From: Candidatus Omnitrophota bacterium
GTDB taxonomy: Bacteria > Omnitrophota > Gorgyraeia > Gygaellales > Profunditerraquicolaceae
Assembly: GCA_028710845.1 (NCBI GenBank)
Contig: JAQTTI010000062.1
Location: 1 to 6,030, forward strand
Reading direction: 5' to 3'
DNA length: 6,030 bases
Shown: positions 1-6,030 of the stretch, piece by piece
How the letters are laid out: each line of letters begins with the position of its first letter
Position numbering within the stretch: position 1 is the first letter of the stretch
Program-made: the position numbers and the translations under genes
The notes under the pieces: generated by a model
Seen by the model: the letters and a program-made list of their open reading frames with translations, nothing else
What the model was told of the DNA's origin: nothing
Databases searched by the model: none

Positions 1-336
1 GCTGTGCTTTAATTCTCTGGGAATAAAACGAAACGGAGAACTTCTTTCTTTAGCCGGCAGGAATGCTCCGAAAAAACTGTTGCGTAAATCAATAACCAGA
101 TCGAATTTTTCTTTCGATAAAGAACTAAACAGCGTAATTTTATTCCATAAGCTTGTTTTTTTGTCAAAAATTACTACTTTATCGACAGCCGGATTATTTT
201 TAAAAATTTCAGCCGGACGAGCCGGGACAACACAAGTGATCTTGCCTTCAGGGTATTTTTGACGCAAAGCGTCTAATACCGGCAAGGTCAAAATACAATC
301 TCCGATATTACTTAAAGTTATAAAAAGAATCTTCAT
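1..336 (-). CDS. GT9 family glycosyltransferase, N-terminal part; 3' end outside window
   Basis: The ATG at 336-334 opens a frame that runs without a stop to position 1, giving 112 residues. The start reads MKILFITLSNIGDCILTLPV, which is the classic first strand and glycine loop of GT9 enzymes (compare ILIFNVNWLGDVLFSS and LIIKLSSLGDIILS in the other two). It continues with LDALRQKYP, a VDKVVIFDKK strand and FDLVIDLRNSFFGAFL, equivalent to the FDTVFLLHRSFSRAL segment of the preceding protein. About two thirds of the protein, including the donor-binding half, is missing. The start overlaps the upstream stop as ATGA; no good Shine-Dalgarno is seen before it, so it probably depends on translational coupling. 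It is the third GT9 domain of the operon; the substrate is unknown. Confidence 0.9.
   Translation of the reverse strand, partial: MKILFITLSNIGDCILTLPVLDALRQKYPEGKITCVVPARPAEIFKNNPAVDKVVIFDKKTSLWNKITLFSSLSKEKFDLVIDLRNSFFGAFLPAKERSSPFRFIPRELKHS
333..336 (-). other. ATGA start/stop overlap
   Basis: The stop TGA of the WaaF-like GT9 gene and the ATG of the next GT9 gene overlap on the minus strand. The upstream bases (AATTAATTAAGCC) contain no convincing Shine-Dalgarno, so coupling to the upstream gene is likely. Confidence 0.88.
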
Positions 337-1370
337 GGCTTAATTAATTTTTGGGCTACGGCAAAAACTTCTTCCGGGGTGACTGCGTTCATACAACGGT
401 TGTCTTGACAATTTACTTTATAACAAGGTATTTGACAGCCTGCATCTTTTTGTAAAATAACGGTATTGGTCAAGGGAAACGGGCCGGTTATTTCTTTAGA
501 TGTCGGCCCGAAGATAGCGATAATTTTTTTTGCTTTTACGGCACAGGCGATGTGCAAAGGCCCGGTATCGGCGGAAATAAACAGGTTTACCCTGGCAGCT
601 AAAGCGCCCAATTGCTTAAGATTAAAAACCCCGCAGGCTATTATTGGCTTTTCCCTCATCTGGGATTTAATCTGCCCGGCTAAAACCAGGTCTGAAGCGC
701 TGCCGGTAATAATAACTTTGGCTCCTAACTTGGTAATCAATTGATCGGCCAATTGCGCCCAATAGTTTTTAGGCCAGCGCTTAGGAAGCCAATTGCCGCC
801 TGTATTGAGCGCAACCGTAAAATTATCTGCGCTTAAGGAATGTTTTTCAAAAAATTTATCGACTGCTTCCTCGTCATTCTGGGAAAAAAAGAAATCCAGA
901 TACCTGTCTTCCACTCTTAACCCTGCCTTTTCGATTATATCAAGATAATAATCTATGCGGTGCAGGGAATCTTTCTTTGGCGGGTTGATCTTTTTGGTCA
1001 AAAGGAATTTCCTTTTTTTGGTGATATGGCCGATCCTGTTTTTTATTCCGGCCAACCTGCAAATAAGAGCCCGGCTAAAAGAACGATGCAATAAAAATAC
1101 CGTATCAAACCCTTTACCTTTCAAAAGGGTAACGAACTTTAACTTGGCCAGCATCCCCTTATGCCTATCCTTCTCATCGAATATAATCACCTCATCAAGA
1201 TAAGGATTTCCTTTTAATATCTGGTAACAACGGCTGGGAATAACGCAGGCGATGTAACTATCGGGATAATTACGGCGGATATTTCTTATCGTCGGGCTTG
1301 AAAATAAAACATCGCCTAACCAGTTAACATTGAATATCAATATACGGCTTGTGAATAAACCTTGGCTCAT
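333..1370 (-). CDS. GT9 family glycosyltransferase, WaaF-like (heptosyltransferase-type)
   Basis: A 345-residue protein of full GT9 length. The N-terminus ILIFNVNWLGDVLFSSPTI (10-28) carries the N-W-L-G-D loop typical of WaaF/RfaF-type enzymes. NTGGNWLPKRWP (189-200) and VIITGSASD (219-227) mark the start of the C-terminal Rossmann half. SADTGPLHIACAV (266-278) holds the conserved D268-T-G-P-L-H273 donor-site motif, followed by IAIFGPTS (284-291). Four cysteines near the end (C312, C316, C321, C326) match the cluster in the fused GT9 domain, then TPEEVFAVAQKL as a final helix. Known relatives transfer L-glycero-D-manno-heptose from ADP-heptose to the LPS inner core. That donor is plausible here, but GT9 enzymes of uncultured phyla may use others. 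The ATG at 1370 overlaps the GT4 stop (ATGA) and has a recognisable ribosome binding site at 1380-1385. Confidence 0.94.
   Translation of the reverse strand: MSQGLFTSRILIFNVNWLGDVLFSSPTIRNIRRNYPDSYIACVIPSRCYQILKGNPYLDEVIIFDEKDRHKGMLAKLKFVTLLKGKGFDTVFLLHRSFSRALICRLAGIKNRIGHITKKRKFLLTKKINPPKKDSLHRIDYYLDIIEKAGLRVEDRYLDFFFSQNDEEAVDKFFEKHSLSADNFTVALNTGGNWLPKRWPKNYWAQLADQLITKLGAKVIITGSASDLVLAGQIKSQMREKPIIACGVFNLKQLGALAARVNLFISADTGPLHIACAVKAKKIIAIFGPTSKEITGPFPLTNTVILQKDAGCQIPCYKVNCQDNRCMNAVTPEEVFAVAQKLIKP
1367..1370 (-). other. ATGA start/stop overlap
   Basis: The stop of the stand-alone GT4 gene and the start of the WaaF-like GT9 gene overlap by 4 bases on the minus strand. This is the split counterpart of the fused GT4-GT9 protein next to it. 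Confidence 0.92.
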
Positions 1371-2467
1371 TGATTTTTACCTTCTAAGGCATTTTTATAT
1401 ATATCTTCGGTTTTATTTACCATGCCTTCCCTTGAAAAATTCTCCGTAATAAACACGCGCGCGCTTGCCCCTAATTTACGGCGCAGGTTATCGCCCCTAA
1501 GCAACAGGATAATCGCATCAACTAGCTCCTGGACGCTGGAAGGCGAAACTAATAAACCATTAACCTTGTCATTAATCAAAGTTTTTATCCCGCCTACTTC
1601 CGAGCCGATAACGGCCAATCCCTGGGCCATAGCTTCCATAAGGGCCAGGCCTAACCCCTCCTGTAACGAAGGCATCACAAAAATATCCATGGCCGAAAGC
1701 ACATCTTTGGTTTCTTGCGCTTCCGGTATAAAAATAACGTTATCTTTTATGCCTAAATTCTCTACTTCTTTAACCAAGCTATCTTTAGTTTTGCCTTCTC
1801 CGACAATAAGTAATTTTACGGGAATAAAAGTTTTTATCACCCGGTACACTGCCCGGATCAAATAGATATGCCCTTTTACATCAGAAAGCCTGGCGATAAT
1901 TCCGATTAAAGGCTCGCTTCCTATTCTAAGTTTTTTACGCATAGTTTCTCTTTGAGAGAAATCGCCGAATTTTTTAATATCAACCCCGTTATTTATAACC
2001 GCTATCTTTCCCTCATCAAGCTTGAGGTCCCGGATCAAATGTTCTTTTACTTCCCGGCTTATAGCAATCACATATTCGCCCCAGCAAGGGAAAAGCCTGC
2101 GCGATAGTTTCGGTTTAAAAAAACCATGACAGGTAAAAATATGCGGGATTTTTCCGTAACGGCTTAACAGATTACCCAGTACCTGAGTAGTGCGGCTGTT
2201 GGTGTGGACTAAATCAATATTCTTTTCTTTGATTATTTTTTTTAGTTTAAAAAAACTTAATAATATTTTCGGGCTGACCTCTTTTTTAGTATTTAAGCTA
2301 ACCGGGATATGTATTATCCCGGCCGCTTTAAATTGATCGGTAAGCGTGCCTGCAGCTGATGCCAGATAAACATTATGGCCTTTTTCCCTTAAGCCTGAGG
2401 CCAAAGTAAAAAGGTAGCTTGAAATTCCTCCGACATTAACGTGATTGGCAATAAAAAGGATATTCAC
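1367..2467 (-). CDS. GT4 family glycosyltransferase
   Basis: A 366-residue protein of normal length for a GT4, GT-B fold, cytosolic or peripheral membrane enzyme that transfers a sugar from a nucleotide donor. Visible signatures are the N-terminal NVGGISSYL loop (11-19), VHTNSRTTQVLGN (87-99), FTCHGFF (111-117), VINNGVDIKKF (157-167), donor-binding R193 and K198 in ARLSDVKGH, VGEG (222-225), and the E-x7-E motif E270/E278 followed by the SEVGG turn (289-293). The start is GTG at 2467. It is supported by an in-frame TAA just upstream, by a good ribosome binding site, and by alignment of MNILFIANHVNVGG with the start of the preceding GT4 domain. The protein is a clear but diverged paralogue of that domain (shared NVGG, LT..., IDxVH..SR, TCHG, VDxxKF). 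It lies 9 bases after the previous gene and overlaps the next start by ATGA. The sugar specificity cannot be told. Confidence 0.94.
   Translation of the reverse strand: MNILFIANHVNVGGISSYLFTLASGLREKGHNVYLASAAGTLTDQFKAAGIIHIPVSLNTKKEVSPKILLSFFKLKKIIKEKNIDLVHTNSRTTQVLGNLLSRYGKIPHIFTCHGFFKPKLSRRLFPCWGEYVIAISREVKEHLIRDLKLDEGKIAVINNGVDIKKFGDFSQRETMRKKLRIGSEPLIGIIARLSDVKGHIYLIRAVYRVIKTFIPVKLLIVGEGKTKDSLVKEVENLGIKDNVIFIPEAQETKDVLSAMDIFVMPSLQEGLGLALMEAMAQGLAVIGSEVGGIKTLINDKVNGLLVSPSSVQELVDAIILLLRGDNLRRKLGASARVFITENFSREGMVNKTEDIYKNALEGKNQ
1380..1385 (-). promoter_or_regulatory. Ribosome binding site for the WaaF-like GT9 gene
   Basis: The minus strand reads AGAAGG, 9 bases before the ATG at 1370. The site lies within the last codons of the GT4 gene. 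It supports the start at 1370 together with the ATGA overlap. Confidence 0.65.
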
Positions 2468-2472
2468 CCTTA

Positions 2473-2478
2473 CACCTT
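2473..2478 (-). promoter_or_regulatory. Ribosome binding site for the GTG-started GT4 gene
   Basis: The minus strand reads AAGGTG, then 5 bases, then the GTG at 2467. It is a good match to the anti-Shine-Dalgarno and overlaps the TAA stop of the previous gene. It decides the GTG start, since no ATG nearby fits the conserved N-terminus. Confidence 0.75.
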
Positions 2479-4570
2479 ATTTAAGTAACTTTTCGACGGC
2501 TTCCAACACTTCTTGCGGATCGATTTGCATCATGCAGCGCTTCGGACGGCATTTACTTTTATAACAAGGGCTGCATTTTAAATTCTTATTGATTACAATC
2601 TGGTTTTTACCCGGCGGCAGGTGCCGGCGTGGATCAGTCGGCCCGAATAGGGCGACAAAAGGCGTTCCCGCGGCCGAAGCAATATGTAAAGGCGACGAAT
2701 CCGCCGAAACAAAAACGTCGCATTTCTTGATTAAAACTGCAAGCTCGTTAACGCTGGTTTTACCGCAGGCATTAATAACTTTGGTATTCTTCAGGGAATT
2801 TATAAGTGTGTTGGCAAAAGGAACATCTTCGTTTGTTCCGGTAATTACAACCCGGATGTCTTTTAATCCTAGCTCCTCGCATAAATCAACCAGGTATTCC
2901 AGCGGCCAGGTTTTAGTACTCCATCTTTTTGAAGCGCTGATATTTATTCCCACTATTTTCTGGGTTTGGCTAAGCCACTGGGCATTTAAAAGTTCATCGA
3001 CTGCCTTTAGGTCTTCGGGAGAAGGCCAAAGCTCCAAGCGGTTATCCAAAAGGTCGATGCCCAGCATCTTTAAAACCTTGAATTGATGCGCTACCGGATC
3101 GATCAGCGGTTTTTCATCTTTAATAGTATAATTGAGCAAAAACGAAAGCTTCTTGTTTTTATAACCATAGCGGTTTAATGAACCGCTAAGATAAGCTAAT
3201 ATGTGGCTGGCCCGGCTGTTCTGCAGATCAATGATCGTATCGAAATATTTTTTGCGTAAAATACTGCCTATCTTCCATAACCCTTGCAGGCCCTTATCTT
3301 TATTTTTCAGGTCACAGACCAATAGCTCATCTATATAAGGGCACCTTAAAAGTACATCTTTAGATTCTTCTCCTGTCAAAAGGCTGATTTTGTAGTTTTG
3401 CCGCGGGTATTTTTCCCTGATTGCCCTCAAAGCAGCCGTAGAGAGTATGATATCTCCCAGCGAACTAAGCTTGATTATCAGGATATTAAAATTACTCAGA
3501 GCTTCACGGTAAACATCCAATGTGTTTTTGACCATTAATTCTACATTATATTTTTCTTTAACCTTATTGTAAGCATTCTCGGCCAATTCTTTTGCTAAAT
3601 CGGTATCCTTAAAAATACGCATTATTGCATCGCTCATACTTTTCGGGTCTGCAGGCGGCACAAGCAGCCCGTTCTTACCGTCTTCGATGATATCTATTAC
3701 GCCTCCGACTTTAGTAGCTACCACCGGGACGCCTGAAGCCTGGGCCTCGACTATTACCCTTCCGAATGCTTCATGGGTAGTTGTCGCTAGAACAACCAGG
3801 TCCAAATGGGCCAAAATTCCCGGAATATCCCGCTGGGTGCCCAAAAATTCCGTGCAATGCCAAAGCCCTAGCCTGCGCACCAAAACCTGAACTTCTTCTT
3901 TGTATGCCTCTTTGGAAGATGAAGCATCTCCTACAATCCAGATTTTCAAACGCGGTATCACTCTAGAGATCCGGGCCATCGCCTTGATAAAATGTAAGTG
4001 GCCTTTTAATGGAGTAATCCTGCCGATTATCCCTACATTAAAAGTTTCTTTTCTTTTTTCCTTCGGGTCAAGATATTTGAACTTTTCTAAATCCACGCTG
4101 CGCGGCACAAGCTTGATCCGATCATGGGGGACGGAAAAATCCTCGATCATGTGCCTGGCGATGACATTACTTAACACAATCACCTTTTTTGCCCAGCCCA
4201 TCACAATGCTAAAAAAGTGTTTTTTATAATAACCGTGGCAGGTCGAGATAAATACCGCCTTAGTCCTTCGGCAGGCAAAATAAGCGATCCAGGCAGGCAC
4301 CCTTGAGCGGGCATGCACGATATCGATCTCTTCTTTTTTTATTATCTCGGTTAGGATGGGAATTAATTTGAGGATCGAAATAACAGATTTTTTATTTACC
4401 GGCAGGGCGTAGTGTTTGGCGCCTTTTGCCTCTAACTCCTTGGTTAATGATCCGCCGGAAGAAACAACCACTGATTTATGGCCCAGCCGGACCAGATATT
4501 TTGATAGGTCCAATGTGCCGGTCTCAACCCCTCCCACATTTAGTTCAGGTACAACTTGCAGTATTTTCAT
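2477..4570 (-). CDS. Bifunctional glycosyltransferase: GT4 domain fused to GT9 heptosyltransferase-like domain
   Basis: A 697-residue protein, about twice the length of a single glycosyltransferase. Residues 1-358 form a GT4 enzyme: NVGG loop at 11-14, TCHGYY at 110-115, donor-binding R184 and K189 in GRITPLKG, and the E-x7-E motif E267/E275. Residues 361-697 form a GT9 enzyme: an N-terminal LIIKLSSLGDIILS strand-loop, SASKRWSTKTWP near 545-556, VVITG at 574-578, and SADSSPLHIASAAG at 622-635 followed by ALFGPTDP. A four-cysteine cluster (C666, C669, C674, C679) ends the domain. The usual Gly of the D-T-G-P-x-H motif is Ser here (D624-S-S-P-L-H629). GT4 enzymes use nucleotide sugars and GT9 enzymes typically ADP-heptose; actual donors are unknown. 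Both domains look intact, so the protein could add two successive sugars. The ATG at 4570 overlaps the upstream stop; there is no strong Shine-Dalgarno, so translational coupling is likely. The linker is nearly absent (residues 358-361). Confidence 0.93.
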   Translation of the reverse strand: MKILQVVPELNVGGVETGTLDLSKYLVRLGHKSVVVSSGGSLTKELEAKGAKHYALPVNKKSVISILKLIPILTEIIKKEEIDIVHARSRVPAWIAYFACRRTKAVFISTCHGYYKKHFFSIVMGWAKKVIVLSNVIARHMIEDFSVPHDRIKLVPRSVDLEKFKYLDPKEKRKETFNVGIIGRITPLKGHLHFIKAMARISRVIPRLKIWIVGDASSSKEAYKEEVQVLVRRLGLWHCTEFLGTQRDIPGILAHLDLVVLATTTHEAFGRVIVEAQASGVPVVATKVGGVIDIIEDGKNGLLVPPADPKSMSDAIMRIFKDTDLAKELAENAYNKVKEKYNVELMVKNTLDVYREALSNFNILIIKLSSLGDIILSTAALRAIREKYPRQNYKISLLTGEESKDVLLRCPYIDELLVCDLKNKDKGLQGLWKIGSILRKKYFDTIIDLQNSRASHILAYLSGSLNRYGYKNKKLSFLLNYTIKDEKPLIDPVAHQFKVLKMLGIDLLDNRLELWPSPEDLKAVDELLNAQWLSQTQKIVGINISASKRWSTKTWPLEYLVDLCEELGLKDIRVVITGTNEDVPFANTLINSLKNTKVINACGKTSVNELAVLIKKCDVFVSADSSPLHIASAAGTPFVALFGPTDPRRHLPPGKNQIVINKNLKCSPCYKSKCRPKRCMMQIDPQEVLEAVEKLLK
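4567..4570 (-). other. ATGA start/stop overlap
   Basis: On the minus strand the stop TGA of the acyltransferase-ELM1 gene and the start ATG of the GT4-GT9 gene share bases. The preceding 15 bases hold no strong Shine-Dalgarno (a GAGG lies too far away, 16 bases upstream), so re-initiation by the terminating ribosome is the likely way this gene is translated. Confidence 0.9.
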
Positions 4571-6030
4571 AATATTTTGCTTAATGCCTCGGCTACCTTT
4601 GAATTATCATCCGTAAAATTAACCTTGGGTTTGTTTTGCCAGATATCGTTTAAGGTTTGAGATAATTCGTCGATTTGTTTTAAATAGATATATTTTTTTT
4701 CCTGGTAGAGTTTTAAAAAAAGTTTATGTTTTGGGCTTAAAAAATCATTTTTAAATACTACCACATATTTTTTTGCGCTGACTGCTTCCGATATCATTGA
4801 AATACTGTCCGGAGAACTGATTATTATATCACTTAAACCGAAAATTCCGCCGGCTACATCGGGATTATTATTTTCATTGGCAATTACCAGTAAATTACAG
4901 TTGGGGTATCCGGCGAATTCTGTCTTAATCCGTGCTTCGATTTCAAGAGGTGTGCGCCGGGAAGTAGAAATCAAAATGCTCGCGTTTAAACCCAGGGCGG
5001 ATTTTTTTATTTCCCGGCAAAGTGCTTCGATTATATCCGGCTTAATGGAAAAACCTTTGGCTGGCCCTCCGATCAACAAACCGATACAAGGCTTCAGTAA
5101 TTTACCCTTTAAGAGGCCTGACTGCACTAACCTTTCGGATTTTTCTTTTAAGTAATCCGGCCCAATTAAATTAAGCGCGCCTTCAGTCACAACCACGTTC
5201 TTTTTACTGGCCGGCCTGCGGCTTTGGCAAAAGGAAGCCAAACCACGCCCCTCTGGTCTGTCATGTTGGGGGATTATCGCCAGGTCGAATTTAGCTAAAC
5301 TGCCTGCGCCGGGCTTCATCAAACAGATTGATTTCGCCCCGTTTTGGCTTGATAAAAGATAATTTACCGCGCTTACTGAACTCCCGGCGGAAATTACTAC
5401 ATCCGGCTTTAAACTTAAAATCTCCTCCCAGGACCCCTTGGTCAACGCATAGCGCAAAAAACCGATAGTCTTGCCCAGATAAAAAATAAATCTGGTTATC
5501 TCGGACCGAAACTTGACTTCTTTAATAAATATATTTGCTTTAAAACCGTTGATTTTGTATTTTTCATCAATTAACCTGGCCACCGCCTCGGATTGACGCA
5601 GGTGCCCGGTTCTTGAATCCGATAAAATAAGGATATCTTTTTCTCGACCATATTTCCATATCTTATAGGACCAGAAATATTCCTGCGGATATTGCCGGAG
5701 ATATTTTTCATAAATATTGATTAATTTCTGTAAATTTTCTCTTACGTCGTTTTCAGGGTCAGCGCTTCTGGAAACAGTATAAACCTGATCAAGGATTACC
5801 TTGGTATGCGGTCCCCTTAAACGGGTATAAAAAACTGGCACTATCGCACAATCGTATTTCAACGCCAGCTTTACCGCCCCCGTAGCCATAGATGCTTCTT
5901 TACCAAAAAATTTAACAATTTGGCCGGCTTTACCCCCCTGGTCTATGGTCATTCCGATTGCCTGGTTGTTTTTAAGCACTTCGATTAATTGGCGAACTCC
6001 GGCATTTTTATGAAAAATTTTCGCCCCCAG
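4567..6030 (-). CDS. LpxL/HtrB-type acyltransferase (C-terminal part) fused to ELM1-like domain; 5' partial
   Basis: The frame is open to the right edge, so the true start lies beyond 6030; the GTG at 5979 sits inside the acyltransferase domain and is not a credible start. 487 residues are visible (numbered from 6030). Residues 1-127 match the end of the lipid A late acyltransferase family: a DQGGKAG segment at 30-36, FFGKEASMATGA at 41-52, a VPVF strand, and QYPQEYFWSYKIWK near 114-127, which corresponds to the family's terminal P-E-x-W-x-W-RRW motif. The catalytic HxxxxD box and any N-terminal membrane segment would be upstream, unseen. Residues about 131-487 match ELM1/DUF1022: LSDSRTGH (136-143), PQHDRP, LIGGP (319-323), TSRRTP (356-361) and DSISMISEA (408-416). 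The first domain would acylate a lipid A precursor at the inner membrane; the ELM1 domain has no settled bacterial function and is thought to be glycosyltransferase-like. The linker is only a few residues. The stop overlaps the next start (ATGA). The domain calls are firm; the joint function is inference. Confidence 0.88.
   Translation of the reverse strand: MGAKIFHKNAGVRQLIEVLKNNQAIGMTIDQGGKAGQIVKFFGKEASMATGAVKLALKYDCAIVPVFYTRLRGPHTKVILDQVYTVSRSADPENDVRENLQKLINIYEKYLRQYPQEYFWSYKIWKYGREKDILILSDSRTGHLRQSEAVARLIDEKYKINGFKANIFIKEVKFRSEITRFIFYLGKTIGFLRYALTKGSWEEILSLKPDVVISAGSSVSAVNYLLSSQNGAKSICLMKPGAGSLAKFDLAIIPQHDRPEGRGLASFCQSRRPASKKNVVVTEGALNLIGPDYLKEKSERLVQSGLLKGKLLKPCIGLLIGGPAKGFSIKPDIIEALCREIKKSALGLNASILISTSRRTPLEIEARIKTEFAGYPNCNLLVIANENNNPDVAGGIFGLSDIIISSPDSISMISEAVSAKKYVVVFKNDFLSPKHKLFLKLYQEKKYIYLKQIDELSQTLNDIWQNKPKVNFTDDNSKVAEALSKIL
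5223..5242. repeat. Small inverted repeat (hairpin) inside the ELM1 coding region
   Basis: The arms TTTGGC (5223-5228) and GCCAAA (5237-5242) are perfect complements around an 8-base loop. A GGCCGGCC palindrome lies next to it at 5209-5216. Both fall in a GC-rich segment (31 of 48 bases are G or C over 5206-5253) that encodes an apparent loop insertion in the ELM1 domain. It is not followed by a T-run that would make it a terminator. Confidence 0.4.

Noticed and set aside
1456..1464. Alternating CG tract (CGCGCGCGC) that could form Z-DNA or act as a site
   Set aside because: It is short and simply encodes Ser-Ala-Arg in a conserved part of the GT4 protein; nothing else supports a function.
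2236..2255. T8 and A7 runs that might be a slippage or frameshift site
   Set aside because: They encode Phe/Lys-rich residues of an intact GT4 frame with no alternative frame product or downstream structure; such runs are common in this AT-rich sequence.
2468..2476. Intergenic promoter or terminator between the fused GT4-GT9 gene and the next GT4 gene
   Set aside because: The gap is only 9 bases and is filled by the ribosome binding site.
3497..3499. CTG within the fused protein as an internal start for a separate GT9 product
   Set aside because: There is no Shine-Dalgarno at a suitable distance and CTG is a rare start codon; the frame runs through without a stop, so a fused product is the simpler reading.
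80..5155. Open frames on the plus strand (for example 466-744, 1422-1865, 2589-3086, 3900-4229, 4877-5155)
   Set aside because: All lie opposite well-supported minus-strand genes, show no family motifs, and have low-complexity or unnatural translations. They are shadows of the real genes.
5977..5979. GTG at 5979 as the start of the acyltransferase-ELM1 gene
   Set aside because: The frame continues upstream to the window edge with sequence (KIFHKNAGVRQLIE) that fits the acyltransferase family, so the gene is 5'-partial.

Overview
The window is one stretch of a single transcription unit, with every real gene on the minus strand (read from right to left). It holds five polypeptides carrying seven enzyme domains, all of kinds used to build the lipid A, core or O-chain part of lipopolysaccharide (LPS) or a related surface glycolipid. 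There is essentially no non-coding DNA. Three of the four gene junctions are 4-base ATGA start/stop overlaps, and the fourth is a 9-base gap. No promoter, terminator, RNA gene, mobile element or CRISPR array was found, so the operon starts beyond position 6030 and continues past position 1.

Layout in transcription order: (1) 6030-4567, the C-terminal part of an LpxL/HtrB-type acyltransferase fused to an ELM1-like (DUF1022) domain, with its 5' end outside the window; (2) 4570-2477, a GT4 glycosyltransferase fused to a GT9 heptosyltransferase-like domain; (3) 2467-1367, a stand-alone GT4 glycosyltransferase with a GTG start; (4) 1370-333, a stand-alone WaaF-like GT9 enzyme; (5) 336-1, the N-terminal third of another GT9 enzyme, cut by the window edge. 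A GT4+GT9 pair therefore occurs twice in a row, first fused and then split by an ATGA overlap, and is followed by a third GT9.

The likely joint role is acylation of a lipid A-like anchor followed by stepwise addition of several sugars, with each enzyme adding one residue at the cytoplasmic face of the inner membrane. The sugar donors and the order of addition cannot be read from the sequence. The ELM1 domain has a GT-B-like family signature, and its company here suggests a glycolipid role, but this is inference.

The organism is a Gram-negative (LPS-making) bacterium with fairly AT-rich DNA and the standard genetic code (TGA is used as a stop in three genes). The mix of ELM1, cysteine-rich GT9 enzymes and GT4 enzymes in a dense operon resembles uncultured Omnitrophota (OP3) or similar lineages. 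That placement is a weak guess from general knowledge, not from a search.

The most interesting points are the acyltransferase-ELM1 fusion, the adjacent fused and split versions of the same GT4-GT9 pair, a CTGA at the fusion point that looks like the scar of a lost ATGA junction, and a GC-rich, hairpin-bearing insert in the ELM1 domain.
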